Shown here: positions 36,449 through 46,084 of the stretch, piece by piece
Numbering within the stretch: the stretch's first letter is position 1
Layout: every line of letters starts with the position of its first letter
Source: Pseudoalteromonas sp. MSK9-3
GTDB taxonomy: Bacteria > Pseudomonadota > Gammaproteobacteria > Enterobacterales > Alteromonadaceae
Reading direction: 5' to 3'
Assembly (NCBI RefSeq): GCF_003590335.1
Contig: NZ_MIET01000010.1
Span: 1-64,000, forward strand
DNA: 64,000 bases
Program-made: the position numbers and the translations under genes
Notes under the pieces: generated by a model
Database searches by the model: none
The model's input: the letters and a program-made list of their open reading frames with translations, nothing else
What the model was told of the DNA's origin: nothing

Positions 36449-37942
36449 ATGAAAATTAACACAAGGCATAATATATTACTGCCGTTCATATTATGCTGCT
36501 CGACAGTCAGCTTTGCAGATACAGGGCTAGATATAGAGCAAATACAGTTATTCTCAGGGGGCTCAGGTATTAGCCCTCCTGAAGAAAAGTTGGGGACCTA
36601 CGTTATTGATTCTGGGCCAGGGCTAGATACTGGTTGCACATTTAAAAGCGGTGGTCCACTCGTTATAGAGTTACCAGTGCCTAAAGTTGTCAATGACAGT
36701 GTATTGGTTAACGGTAAAATAGACCCCTCAAAAGTAAATGACTTAATCAATGAAAAAATAATTAGCGCTAAAGTGCAAATTAGTATGCCGGTGTTTGATG
36801 TTGATTCAGATGCGTCGGTACCTGGCCGCAACCCTGAAATAGATAGAGTATCTTTCAATGGTAAGGTGGTTGGTATATTACAGGGAACGAATGGGCGCTG
36901 GACTGAAACACGATTGGAAGTACCTATTGAAGAGGTTGATTTTTTAAAGCCGAATTTAATTACGGTGGATATTGATGTAGCAAATCCTCAAGATTCATGG
37001 TGTATGTCTGTTGATTGGGTTGCCTTGGAATTTGACGCAGCGACACCTATTGTTTTAGCTCATGGTATTAATTCACAAAGTGACTCTTGGGATGATGATG
37101 ATGCGCCTGGGGTCATTACTCGACTTGATGAATTAGGGGTCAGATATGAACGATATTCAGTTGGAAAAAACGGCTCGACAGCAGGCAATGCGAAACAATT
37201 GGCAACACATATCAATGAATTGTTGGATGAACTAAAAGCAGATACAGTCCATATTATTGCGCACAGTAAAGGCGGGCTCGATACGCAAAACATGCAAGCT
37301 CAAGGCGTGGACTTTGAAATTGAGAGTTTATCAACCTTTTCTACGCCTCACCTAGGTAGTGTCGCGGCTGACTTTTCAATTATTGCGATGGAGCATGCTG
37401 CAACGAGTTATCACCCCAGCGGAGCGGATCCACATGGTTACGCGAATGCCTATTTAACATTACCCACTTTTGTGGGGCCACAGCTTCCTGGTATTCGAGA
37501 TTTAACTACGGATGTTGCGGCAAATGCGGTTGCTACCGGTATGCGAGGTAACATTGATAATACGTTCTCTATTGGTGCCAATGCTGATTTGGATCAAGAT
37601 GGAGTTATCCAAAAAAACCCAGATATAGTTGGGTTGTTTCCTTATTTTTCTCGGTGGGCAGGAGTGAGGGCTTGGCAAGTGCTCCGTAATTATAGTCATG
37701 CAGCTTATGTGTCTACTGAAACGATAGTTCTCCCTGGTTCAATGGGGGCGGGTCAAGTAGTGACATTAGTTACTTATACTGCAACGGCGACAGCTGCACA
37801 AGAAAATGATGTGGTTGTAACACTTGCGAGTGCAAACCCGAGTTATGCGCAATCACTAGGTAATGTACGTGCGAACCATAGCACAATGAAAACACGGGAA
37901 AATTTAGAACGTTTTTTAAACAAAATAAAAACGATACGTTAA
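36449..37942 (+). CDS. Exported lipase / alpha-beta hydrolase
   Basis: 497 aa with a signal peptide ending at SFA-DT. After an N-terminal beta-rich domain of about 200 residues, the hydrolase core reads PIVLAHGINSQSDSWDDD, with the oxyanion region, and IIAHSKGGLDTQ, where serine is the nucleophile. Probably a lipase or triacylglycerol/ester hydrolase secreted or periplasmic. The 671-aa gene starts nine bases after its stop, so they form an operon. Confidence 0.85.
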   Translation: MKINTRHNILLPFILCCSTVSFADTGLDIEQIQLFSGGSGISPPEEKLGTYVIDSGPGLDTGCTFKSGGPLVIELPVPKVVNDSVLVNGKIDPSKVNDLINEKIISAKVQISMPVFDVDSDASVPGRNPEIDRVSFNGKVVGILQGTNGRWTETRLEVPIEEVDFLKPNLITVDIDVANPQDSWCMSVDWVALEFDAATPIVLAHGINSQSDSWDDDDAPGVITRLDELGVRYERYSVGKNGSTAGNAKQLATHINELLDELKADTVHIIAHSKGGLDTQNMQAQGVDFEIESLSTFSTPHLGSVAADFSIIAMEHAATSYHPSGADPHGYANAYLTLPTFVGPQLPGIRDLTTDVAANAVATGMRGNIDNTFSIGANADLDQDGVIQKNPDIVGLFPYFSRWAGVRAWQVLRNYSHAAYVSTETIVLPGSMGAGQVVTLVTYTATATAAQENDVVVTLASANPSYAQSLGNVRANHSTMKTRENLERFLNKIKTIR

Positions 37943-37951
37943 GGAATAACA

Positions 37952-39967
37952 ATGATAAATACAATCAGAGCGATAGTGTCGTATTTTCTGATAAGTCTTA
38001 CGGCATCACTATGCTTTGTCGTAGCGGCAAATAACGATGTACCCTTGAATATGTCAACACACAAGACGGTCACGCAGGCTATTGAGGTCGGTCATACACA
38101 GACTACGATTCCCATTGTTATTGATCATGCTCAAACGCTCGCTTTAGAGTTAATTGCGCCAATTGAAGGCGTGAATGTGGGTTTAATTAACCCCAACGGT
38201 CAAACTGTTATCAACCCAAATGATCCTGAGACAGTGATTATTCCTGGCAGTGAATATCAACCAGGCTTGCCTGGCGCCACAGTGATATTACCGATAGTGA
38301 GTGATCCGATTCAAGGTGTGTGGCAAATCATCTTAACGTATCCGGAAGCGGCCTATAAAACGATTGTAATAGCAAAGGTGTTACAACAAACAAGTATTGC
38401 CTTTGGCGTTGCGATGGCAATGAATGAGTTTGTTGTCGGCGAGTCCATCCCTTTGGCTGCGTTATTGACACATGACGGGACTGGAATGACGGATGGCAGT
38501 GTGATGTTTGAGGTAACTGAACCAAGTAATACGGTGATTAACCTTGAGGCGTTTGATACAGGGCAAGATATAGACCATCAAGCGGGTGATGGAATTTATA
38601 GTAAGGAATTCATGCCAAGCGGTGCGGGTGAACACATCATCAAAGCAACTGCGCAGGTGATGCATGAAGGGATATCTGTTACTAGGGAGTCAAGTAAACG
38701 GATCACCGTTCGAGCGGCGAGCATAGATATTAATAAGGTATTACTTGAACCTGTACTCGATGAAACTGGGTGTGTTACACACGTTGATCAAAAAGTAGAA
38801 TTATTTGCTCATACTGCGGGTGAGTATGCTTTTAACAGTGGTATTTATTCAGGTGCTGAGCGTATACGCGAAGTAAAAAGAGTTGCGTTAAGTCAAGGTG
38901 CGCAAACTGTGAGTATTTTGTATGAAAAAGAAGACCTTGTTAAGTCATTTTCAAGCGGTGCAATATTAACATCACAGCCATTATATGTGTTGAAGTTAGA
39001 GCAAAATGATAATGTCTTAGCGAATGCAAGGCGTCATTTTGAGAGCAAACTAGCACTTGAGAGTATACAATTTTGTAGAGAAGCGATTGAAATAGTTAAA
39101 GACTTAACGACGACCCCCGTGATGTCTGCTGATGGGGCTTATATTACGGCCCTGACATTTCAATTTCCAGTGTATGTTGAACATGCCGGTTCGTATACCG
39201 GATCTGTCAATATAAGTGGTGTTAACGGGAAACGTATTGATTTAGTGAGTTTCAGTAAGTACTTACCGCAAGGCGATAACTTTTTTGAATTCACCGTTTC
39301 GGGTGAAAAATTTCAAAAAGATGATGGTCCGTACACTTTAAATTCTTTGTTAGTCTATACGCGTGGCCATTCGGCACGCCTAGGTGAATTAGGCCACACT
39401 CCAGCATATAAAAAAGAAGACTTTATACCTAAGTTAAATACGAGTTTAACTTTTGAAATGATAGGTCTGGAACGAAATAACTGGCAAGGTACGCAACCTG
39501 TCATACAAGGGCGTAAGCGGGTTGGTGGCTATGTTCGTGCTGGCGCCTCAATACCTTATGATTACGAAGTATTGAGTTCGCTAGATATGAGTCATATTAA
39601 AGGAACCCTCATTGATGCCAGCATTGATGTGGTGGTAGGTAGCTCTTCATTAGTCACTCCTTTTACACAGATTGATGTATTTAGTGTGGGCGATAAAGCT
39701 TGGAATATGAGCAATGTATCTTATGATCACTTCTGTCAGTCATTTACGCTTTGTCCATCTTGGCATGCTCAAGTCAGTTCATTTAATGCCACTCTTGGTG
39801 ATACAACTTATACGTTGCGAGGAGAAACTGTGCTAAATCTGCTACAAGCTTGGGTTGATAACCCGAGTGAGAATAATGGTATTGTATTTACGTCATCACC
39901 CCATGAGCGTACTTATTTCATTGAGATCACCGACGTAAAAGTTAATTTAACTTATGCGCCTGAATAA
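37952..39967 (+). CDS. Large exported protein of unknown function, lipase partner
   Basis: 671 aa with a hydrophobic N-terminus (residues 5-25) ending near VVAAN. The middle holds a choice-of-anchor-like segment (DQDID..GDGIYSKEFMPSGAGEHIIKATA, given here in short form: GDGIYSKEFMPSGAGEHI) and beta-rich repeats. The C-terminal 150 residues resemble carbohydrate- or surface-binding modules. No catalytic motif was recognised. The nine-base gap to the lipase suggests joint secretion or function. Confidence 0.6.
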   Translation: MINTIRAIVSYFLISLTASLCFVVAANNDVPLNMSTHKTVTQAIEVGHTQTTIPIVIDHAQTLALELIAPIEGVNVGLINPNGQTVINPNDPETVIIPGSEYQPGLPGATVILPIVSDPIQGVWQIILTYPEAAYKTIVIAKVLQQTSIAFGVAMAMNEFVVGESIPLAALLTHDGTGMTDGSVMFEVTEPSNTVINLEAFDTGQDIDHQAGDGIYSKEFMPSGAGEHIIKATAQVMHEGISVTRESSKRITVRAASIDINKVLLEPVLDETGCVTHVDQKVELFAHTAGEYAFNSGIYSGAERIREVKRVALSQGAQTVSILYEKEDLVKSFSSGAILTSQPLYVLKLEQNDNVLANARRHFESKLALESIQFCREAIEIVKDLTTTPVMSADGAYITALTFQFPVYVEHAGSYTGSVNISGVNGKRIDLVSFSKYLPQGDNFFEFTVSGEKFQKDDGPYTLNSLLVYTRGHSARLGELGHTPAYKKEDFIPKLNTSLTFEMIGLERNNWQGTQPVIQGRKRVGGYVRAGASIPYDYEVLSSLDMSHIKGTLIDASIDVVVGSSSLVTPFTQIDVFSVGDKAWNMSNVSYDHFCQSFTLCPSWHAQVSSFNATLGDTTYTLRGETVLNLLQAWVDNPSENNGIVFTSSPHERTYFIEITDVKVNLTYAPE

Positions 39968-40032
39968 GTTTACGGCGTGTGAGCTGAACGTTTTTATAGG
40001 CTATCGCTGATGTAGAGAGAAGAGGTACATTT

Positions 40033-40057
40033 CGAGGTGTGTTTGATGCACGCCTCG
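40033..40057 (+). terminator. Hairpin after the lipase operon
   Basis: CGAGGTGTG-TTTGATG-CACGCCTCG, a nine-pair stem with one wobble, 66 bases past the stop; the T run is short. Confidence 0.4.
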
Positions 40058-40260
40058 CTATTTCTGCATATCAAGTTACGCTTACTGGCTACTGGGCGGC
40101 GCTACATTCTGAATGTTACGTTCGTCAATCCTAAGCGCTGATTTACAATGGTTTTGTTTGACTATTTATAGTATTTTGGTTTTGAAGACGTTTTGAGAAA
40201 TGATTTTTATGATCTCTTAAAATTAGTTTTGTTTTTAATTCTTCATACCAAGGATTCTAT

Positions 40261-40971
40261 GTGGAAAAGTCACGTATTAGGTTACTTCGTTACCCTGATG
40301 TTTCAGTCGAGAACGTGTTTGAAAAAGAAGCTGAACTATTACAGCTGCACCAAGCAAACCGGCTGGAAAAAAGCTTAATTTTATGGCGAACGAGCACCCC
40401 AACTTTAGTGTTACCCGCGGGAAGAAAGTGGCCTAAAACTGCGTCGCTAATTAACGAACTATCTGCGATGGGCTGGCAGCTATTTTCGCGAAAAACGGGC
40501 GGGGCACCCGTGCCACAAACCGCCAATGTGCTTAATCTATCTCACTTGTATAACTGGCCAGATTCAAAACCCTATTCGATTGTATCGGCTTATGAAAACC
40601 TATGTGTGGTACTAACGCACTTTTTAGCGTCGTATGGGATCAAAAGTCATATTCATGCCACACCGGGTTCATACTGCGATGGTGACTATAACTTAAATAT
40701 AAATGGTAAAAAAATCATAGGTACTGCGCAGCGGGTGGTTATTAAAAAAGGGGGAGGGCACGTGGTTTTGGCGCAAGCATGCATATTAATTGATGCGGTG
40801 CTAGAGACACTTATTAGTCCTGTAAATCTATGCTATGAACACAGCGCAATGCAAGAGCGTGTGAAAGCATCTGTTCATACGTCTTTATTTGAACATATTA
40901 CAGAGCGACCTTCGACAGAAGCGTTGTTTACAAGGATCCAACACGCTTTTATCGATAGTAAGTTAGTCTAA
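40261..40971 (+). CDS. Lipoate-protein ligase A-like protein
   Basis: 236 aa starting at GTG 40261 (AGGATT upstream). The family core SYCDGDYNLNINGKKIIGTAQRVV matches the lipoate/biotin ligase pattern G-D-hydrophobic-GKKIxGxAQRR, and SRKTGGAPV the nucleotide/lipoate-binding loop. Shorter than E. coli LplA (337 aa), so closer to single-domain transferases. It attaches lipoate or octanoate to carrier domains. Stand-alone gene. Confidence 0.82.
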   Translation: MEKSRIRLLRYPDVSVENVFEKEAELLQLHQANRLEKSLILWRTSTPTLVLPAGRKWPKTASLINELSAMGWQLFSRKTGGAPVPQTANVLNLSHLYNWPDSKPYSIVSAYENLCVVLTHFLASYGIKSHIHATPGSYCDGDYNLNINGKKIIGTAQRVVIKKGGGHVVLAQACILIDAVLETLISPVNLCYEHSAMQERVKASVHTSLFEHITERPSTEALFTRIQHAFIDSKLV

Positions 40972-41086
40972 TGTTGCTTTACAGCAGCTACATGCTTTAA
41001 TCTCAATGAAGTTATGCTGCTGAATATGTCGTAGTCCATCAATACACTGAACTGAAAATTATGTATAGTCGCGTTCTAGGATGAGT

Positions 41087-42106
41087 ATGATCTTACAGGT
41101 AAGAAAGCCAGTTGTGGGTTTTGTCGAGATATTTTGGATGCTTATTGCCTTAATAGCGATGAGTGGCAATCCCTGTTTTGCCAGTATCAAAATTGCGGTG
41201 ATAGGCAAAACAAAAAATGATAGCTTTTATGAGCAGTCATTTCGTGGGTGTGAGCACTTTGCAAAGGAATACCCTACGCTTGAGTGCATTTACGATGGGG
41301 CTGATGACTACCAAGATGTGCGAACCCAAGTACTCATAGTCGAAGAGTTGGTTAATAAAGGCGTTGATGGATTGTTGATTTCTACGACTGACTCCGCTTA
41401 TTTAGTCAATGGTGCTCTTAAACAGGCTAAGCAAGCAGGTATTCCGGTGATCACCTTTGATTCGGATTTATTGCCAGAGCATCATGCCTATCGTTTGGCT
41501 TATGTAGGCACCAATAATTATGATTTTGGCAAAGCGCTGGGGCGTGTTGCAAAGACATATGGCAAAAATAAAGAGATACAAAAGTACTGTATTCAGTCGG
41601 GTCATCAGAGTACCCCTAATTTAAGTGCGCGCATTCGAGGTGTGAAAGCAGAGTTACACCTTGATGAGCCCCGCGAGGGAGAAAAAAGAACACAATGGGT
41701 AGAACATGAACGTTGTCCTTTGTATACCATGGGACGCAGAGAAGATGCCCTCAACCAACTATTAGTGATGCTTAAGTCATCCTCCCCTCCTATTTTTATT
41801 GCAGTTGCGGGGTTTGCTCAATTTAATCCAGACTATATTGCGCGACTTACGCCTTATAAAGCGCAGATCCAAAACCATCAAGCCGTTATTATTTCCGCAG
41901 ATACAGAGCAAATACAGTTATCAGCACTCCAAGCCGGTCTAGCCACAGAGAATGTTGGGCAGAACCCTTTTCAGATGGGTATTACAGGGGCGCAATTACT
42001 ATATGATGTGATCATGAATAAAAAGCCGCCTAATCAACCGCGTTATTTTTTAGACTTTCATTATTGCCAAAGTGATAATGCAGGTACATGCACTATTAAC
42101 CATTAA
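41087..42106 (+). CDS. Periplasmic sugar-binding-type protein (PBP1 fold)
   Basis: 339 aa from ATG 41087 (AGGA five bases upstream; ATG 41081 also possible). The N-terminal helix and FASIKIAV give an export signal. Domains follow the LacI/ribose-binding pattern: IKIAVIGKTKNDSFYEQ, GVDGLLISTTDS, GIPVITFDSDL. No ABC transporter genes are adjacent. It resembles TorT-like sensor proteins and may feed a kinase elsewhere. Ligand unknown. Confidence 0.8.
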   Translation: MILQVRKPVVGFVEIFWMLIALIAMSGNPCFASIKIAVIGKTKNDSFYEQSFRGCEHFAKEYPTLECIYDGADDYQDVRTQVLIVEELVNKGVDGLLISTTDSAYLVNGALKQAKQAGIPVITFDSDLLPEHHAYRLAYVGTNNYDFGKALGRVAKTYGKNKEIQKYCIQSGHQSTPNLSARIRGVKAELHLDEPREGEKRTQWVEHERCPLYTMGRREDALNQLLVMLKSSSPPIFIAVAGFAQFNPDYIARLTPYKAQIQNHQAVIISADTEQIQLSALQAGLATENVGQNPFQMGITGAQLLYDVIMNKKPPNQPRYFLDFHYCQSDNAGTCTINH

Positions 42107-42124
42107 TAACCTATTACCGATTTA

Positions 42125-42520
42125 TTATCGATAAATATCTGATTGCTCAATGACTTCAATCTCGTAACCATCAGGGTCAGTAATGAAAAAGAATCTGGCC
42201 ACTTTGGTGTTTTGATTGAAAAACTCTTTGATGTCTTTTGGCGCGTAATTAAGGTGTGTTGCTAAAGCGTGAAGTGGCTCAAGATCGGGGGCTGAAAAAG
42301 CGAGGTGACCATAGCCATTGCCAAGTTCATAGGGCGCTTGTTTGTTATAATTATGAGTTAATTCAAGCTCAAAATTACTTTCGTCATTGCCCAAGTAAAT
42401 CAGTGCAAAGTCGTCAAATTCGATGCGACGTTTTTCGTGTAAATTAAATAAGGCGTGGTAGAATTTTATTGAGCGGTCTGCGTCAGTTATGCGGATCATA
42501 CTGTGGATCATTTTTGCCAT
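42125..42520 (-). CDS. gloA: Lactoylglutathione lyase (glyoxalase I)
   Basis: 131 aa VOC-fold enzyme that isomerises the methylglyoxal-glutathione hemithioacetal. Metal ligands of the GloA pattern are visible: histidine in MIHSMIRI, glutamate in FELELTHNY, histidine in GYGHLAFS and glutamate in GYEIEVIE. Length matches E. coli GloA (135 aa). The start lies against the divergent RHH gene. Confidence 0.93.
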   Translation of the reverse strand: MAKMIHSMIRITDADRSIKFYHALFNLHEKRRIEFDDFALIYLGNDESNFELELTHNYNKQAPYELGNGYGHLAFSAPDLEPLHALATHLNYAPKDIKEFFNQNTKVARFFFITDPDGYEIEVIEQSDIYR

Positions 42521-42538
42521 GTTGTTCTCGGAGTTAGT

Positions 42539-42808
42539 ATGTGTGAATTATATGCCTCTCAGCCTCAATCACTTTACGATACGACTAAGCGTTCGTTACG
42601 TATTCAAGGTGTTGTGACTAGCTTGGCGCTTGAAAACCAAATGTGGCACTTATTGGAGCAGTTAGCGCAGCAACAGCAATGCTCAGTCGCAGAGTTTATT
42701 TCTGTCTTATATCAAGAAATTATTGAGCGTCATGGTGAGGTAAAAAACCTCGCGTCAATGCTGCGTGTTACCTGCCTCACGTATGTGATGAATAATAAAG
42801 TCTCTTGA
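42539..42808 (+). CDS. Ribbon-helix-helix domain protein
   Basis: 89 aa from ATG 42539, with GGAG six bases upstream. KRSLRIQGVVTSLALENQMWHLLEQLAQQQQCSVAEF fits the ribbon-helix-helix domain with a strand followed by two helices. Probably a small DNA-binding protein. It is divergent from gloA, with 18 bases between the starts, so joint promoters are likely. Confidence 0.75.
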   Translation: MCELYASQPQSLYDTTKRSLRIQGVVTSLALENQMWHLLEQLAQQQQCSVAEFISVLYQEIIERHGEVKNLASMLRVTCLTYVMNNKVS

Positions 42809-42815
42809 TGTTCAA

Positions 42816-42839
42816 CAGGTAGTACTCCATTACTACCTG
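42816..42839 (+). terminator. Terminator-like hairpin after the ribbon-helix-helix gene
   Basis: CAGGTAGTA-CTCCAT-TACTACCTG, nine perfect pairs just after the stop; no strong T run. Confidence 0.5.
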
Positions 42840-42854
42840 CTAATTAATGGTCGG

Positions 42855-43050
42855 TTATTTTTGTTTTGGGATCGTTCGCATTAACCCATCGGTTAACAGT
42901 AAGGCAAACGCGCTATAATGTGTGGCACCATCCAATATAGAAACAGTTAAATCTAACCCTGTGTATTTACGGCTACGAAGTACTTTTTCATACTGAAGTC
43001 GCTCTCGTTGTATCCTCGACTTTTTTGATGGAGGTGCGTATTGCGTAAAA
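42855..43050 (-). pseudogene. C-terminal fragment of an esterase-like alpha/beta hydrolase
   Basis: In one minus-strand frame the sequence reads YEKVLRSRKYTGLDLTVSIL-DGATHYSAFALLLTDGL and ends at TAA 42855-42857. This matches the C-terminal end of Fes/enterobactin-esterase-like hydrolases, whose histidine sits in DG-x-THYS. The frame opens only at the 3' end of the M23 gene, with no start codon and no upstream hydrolase part, so this is a remnant of a lost gene. Confidence 0.6.
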
Positions 43051-43053
43051 TCG

Positions 43054-44337
43054 CTACCGTGCAGAGGCTATTTGGATCTCAGTATTATGGTGCTGAGTTA
43101 GCTGCTGAGCTAAGTAAGTACGATGTTGGTTAAATAAGGCCAGTTGTTTACCTCGTAGCTGGCTTTGGCTTGGTTGCTTTAACTTGAGAGGGTTAATGGC
43201 TTTACCATTTTTGTGCACCTCATAGTGTAGATGCCGTGCTTGAGATAACCCTGTATTACCAAGGTAGCCGATGATTTGTCCTTGCTGAACTTTTACGCCT
43301 TTTTTCATGCCTTTTGCGAAGCCTTTCAAGTGCGCATAAAGTGTTTGATAGTTTTGCCCATGGCGAATAATAATGCGGTTACCAAAGCTGCCAGCCCAGT
43401 TTGCACTTTGTATGGTGCCATCACCCGCTGCCATAATCGGTGTGCCTATTGGTGCACCAAAATCAAGGCCTTTGTGAAGGCGAGTGTAGCCTAAAACTGG
43501 GTGCTTTCGTTTACCAAATGTTGAGGAGAGGCGAGCGCCATTGAGTGGGGTTTTCATTAAAAAACTTTGTGCTAGCCTACCGTCTGGTAGATAAAAAGCC
43601 TGTTGTTCCTGTGCGTTTTTAAAGCGTGTTATTTCAATATTATTGGTTACGCCCGACAAAGCTGCATAAAGTAACTCCCTTGGTGGAGTATGATGGTGAC
43701 TCAGTTGCGCATCACTCTCTAGGTACATTTGTTTGTAGTAGAGTGTAAGTGTATCGCCGGCTTTGATTTGTCTTTGAAAATCAATTAAATGTGATAAAGC
43801 CGTAACGGTTTGATTGATAATATCAGTGGGTAGCTTTGCGCGCTGAGATGCTAAAAATAAGCTACTTGTTATCACAATGCGCTTTTGCTGATATCGGCTG
43901 GTGAGCTGAGGTTGAGTAATATCAACTTGCCAGTTTTGATTGTGTTTGATGAGGTGTGCATGTTGATTAAATGCGGTGCTAAAGGCGAATGAGTGTATTG
44001 TATTGTTCAAGGTCATTACTTTAATACGCTGCCCAACACTAAATTTACTGAGCGTGAATGTATCGCCTAGTGCACGCTTTACTAAAATAGCGTCTTTGGC
44101 GTTGAACCCAAATCGGCGCAACAAATGCGTTAACGTATCACCCTTTTTAAATTCAATGATATGCGCTGTAAGCTTTTGCCCATTTTCTTGGTTATTTAAC
44201 GGTGCTTGGATCTGTTGCTGATCTGCTTTTACGTTTTGTTGGGAGGTGAATGGAACGGCTTTGTTTATCTCTGTGGCGGGTTTTGAGCAACCTAACGCTG
44301 TCACAATAAATGCGACTAGTATCATTTTGTAAGTCAT
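43054..44337 (-). CDS. M23 metallopeptidase lipoprotein with OapA/LysM-like domain
   Basis: 427 aa. The lipobox LGCSKP predicts a lipoprotein. Residues about 60-110 form a LysM/OapA-like unit (FKKGDTLTHLLRRFG). The C-terminal LytM domain (about residues 280-385) holds the zinc ligands in HKGLDFGAPIGTPI and HLHYEVHKNG. It cleaves peptide cross-bridges of peptidoglycan or regulates amidases. It follows the M56-M23 gene after 13 bases and shares its operon. Confidence 0.9.
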   Translation of the reverse strand: MTYKMILVAFIVTALGCSKPATEINKAVPFTSQQNVKADQQQIQAPLNNQENGQKLTAHIIEFKKGDTLTHLLRRFGFNAKDAILVKRALGDTFTLSKFSVGQRIKVMTLNNTIHSFAFSTAFNQHAHLIKHNQNWQVDITQPQLTSRYQQKRIVITSSLFLASQRAKLPTDIINQTVTALSHLIDFQRQIKAGDTLTLYYKQMYLESDAQLSHHHTPPRELLYAALSGVTNNIEITRFKNAQEQQAFYLPDGRLAQSFLMKTPLNGARLSSTFGKRKHPVLGYTRLHKGLDFGAPIGTPIMAAGDGTIQSANWAGSFGNRIIIRHGQNYQTLYAHLKGFAKGMKKGVKVQQGQIIGYLGNTGLSQARHLHYEVHKNGKAINPLKLKQPSQSQLRGKQLALFNQHRTYLAQQLTQHHNTEIQIASAR

Positions 44338-44350
44338 AACTTTTTACTAA

Positions 44351-45685
44351 TTAGTTAGAATATTTTAATAGTGGGTCTATTCGTTGGCCATTTTGGAGCA
44401 TTTCAAAGTGCAGATGAGCGCCTGTGACTTTACCGGTTGACCCCATTGAGCCAATCACTTGGTAGTGCTTTAGCCAATCTCCGGCCTCGACGTTAAAGTC
44501 ATCTAAATGCGAGTAAAGGGTTTGATACCCGTTGCTGTGTTGTATGAGCACAACGTTTCCGTATTTACTGGCCAAGCTGGTCGCATCAGCAATTAAGACT
44601 TTACCAGGCGCCGCGTTATAGACTGAAGTGCCTGCCTTACCAATAAAATCAACGCCCCCATGCGGTCTGTTATTGCGTATTTTTGATATATGACCAAAGT
44701 GAGATGAAATAGAGATGTTTTTTACGGGGTACTGCCAGTCAGGGGGAGTGGCGTTGAATACGGGGTTAGTGATGTATTTAGTGAATAGCACACCCATGGA
44801 TACGGCGCATAAGATCACTGTAACAGAGACCTGAGAAATACGTTTTGGTTTAACAATATCGGTGAGTCTTTGTTTATATTCGTCAACGGATAGTGCCGAA
44901 GATGAAAAGTGTGCGAACCCTTGGTGCTGGTGCTGATGAACCATGCTACGTTTTAAGCACGTTAACAAAGATTGCGCATATTGTAGTGGTGGGAGCTTAA
45001 AGTGTTGCACTGTTTTTCTATCGCAGCGATGTTCCATTGCGTGAACAAACTCTTTCTCCATCTCGTGTATAAAAGGGTTAAACCAAAACAGACAGCACAA
45101 CATGCGCCACATAATGACCGAAATGTGATCTTTATACGAAATATGGGTTAGCTCATGGCACAATAAAGCGTGTTGTTCGTGGTCTTTTAAGTGTAAAAAA
45201 TAGCGAGGCAATATTATTTTTGGTTTTCTTAACCCAAATACGAAGGGCGACATATCGATTGGCAAAACGAACATTGGGTGAGAGCTGTAATGGTTTTTAT
45301 AGGGCTGTGCGGTATCGACCAGTTGTATAAAATGGCGTCGCAGCTTGATAAGTAACCATGCTTTGCGCAGAGCACCTAAGAACCAGAGTGTAAATAGCGT
45401 ATAGAGCATGATGTCAAGCGTGGCTAAGGCCTCAGACGCTTTGATAGTGAGATCTGAAACAACCGCACTTTCTACATGGCTAGGCAGAGTATGTAGTACC
45501 TCAGGGATCGCTTGCTCAACCAAATTGCTAGAAATAGGTAATACAGAGATCATTGATAAAGATAATAGTGCAAACCATAAGTTTGCTTGCGCTCTATCTT
45601 TTCTCATCAGTAATTTCCCCAACTTGACAAGTACTAGGCAGCTAAATAACCAGGCTCCTGTACTGAGAATAAGTGTCATCAGCAT
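44351..45685 (-). CDS. M56 (BlaR1-type) membrane metallopeptidase fused to an M23 LytM domain
   Basis: 444 aa. The N-terminal part has several transmembrane helices and the M56 zinc motif CHELTHISYKDH with a second acidic site EHRCD. A further transmembrane helix near residue 265 precedes a periplasmic LytM/M23 domain ending HLHFEMLQNG. In BlaR1 the sensor is a penicillin-binding domain; here a peptidoglycan endopeptidase takes that place. Two bases follow the BlaI-like stop. It probably senses the cell-wall state and cleaves the repressor. Confidence 0.9.
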   Translation of the reverse strand: MLMTLILSTGAWLFSCLVLVKLGKLLMRKDRAQANLWFALLSLSMISVLPISSNLVEQAIPEVLHTLPSHVESAVVSDLTIKASEALATLDIMLYTLFTLWFLGALRKAWLLIKLRRHFIQLVDTAQPYKNHYSSHPMFVLPIDMSPFVFGLRKPKIILPRYFLHLKDHEQHALLCHELTHISYKDHISVIMWRMLCCLFWFNPFIHEMEKEFVHAMEHRCDRKTVQHFKLPPLQYAQSLLTCLKRSMVHQHQHQGFAHFSSSALSVDEYKQRLTDIVKPKRISQVSVTVILCAVSMGVLFTKYITNPVFNATPPDWQYPVKNISISSHFGHISKIRNNRPHGGVDFIGKAGTSVYNAAPGKVLIADATSLASKYGNVVLIQHSNGYQTLYSHLDDFNVEAGDWLKHYQVIGSMGSTGKVTGAHLHFEMLQNGQRIDPLLKYSN

Positions 45686-45687
45686 GA

Positions 45688-46080
45688 CTATTTATTCTCC
45701 TCATCGGCAAGGTCATCGAGCAGAGATTGTAACTCATCAAGTTCGTCAGACTCGATAAGACGACTATCTGTGAACATTGCTATGGGTAGAGGCCCGTCAA
45801 TTTCAAGAATGTTTTTCGCAAAGTCGTTAGCATAGAGTGCCAATGTGGGCATTTTTAGTAATGTTGCAGTAAAAGCTTTTTTATTACCTTGCTGGGTGAT
45901 GTTTAAAAAGCCTTTATCATGCATACGCTCTAAGGTTTTGCGAGTAGATGAATAGCTCCATTCAAATTGCTGAGCAATTTCTTCGTGAAGCTCACGTGCG
46001 GTACGAGGCTCTTTTTGCCAGAGTAATTTAAGGATCTCGAGTTCGGTCGTGTTTGGTTTCATTGCTTGCTGATTTATCAT
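45688..46080 (-). CDS. BlaI/MecI-family repressor
   Basis: About 130 aa from ATG 46080; ATG 46062 (MKPNTTELEILKLLW) fits the family start as well, while a GTG at 46098 would lie inside the operator. The winged helix reads TARELHEEIAQQFEWSYSSTRKTLERMHDKG. It likely represses its own operon until the M56 protease is activated by wall stress. Confidence 0.88.
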   Translation of the reverse strand: MINQQAMKPNTTELEILKLLWQKEPRTARELHEEIAQQFEWSYSSTRKTLERMHDKGFLNITQQGNKKAFTATLLKMPTLALYANDFAKNILEIDGPLPIAMFTDSRLIESDELDELQSLLDDLADEENK

Positions 46081-46084
46081 TTTT

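Noticed and set aside
40193..40378. 61-codon frame overlapping the lipoate-ligase start
   Set aside because: Overlaps the well-supported gene in another frame and has no ribosome binding site.
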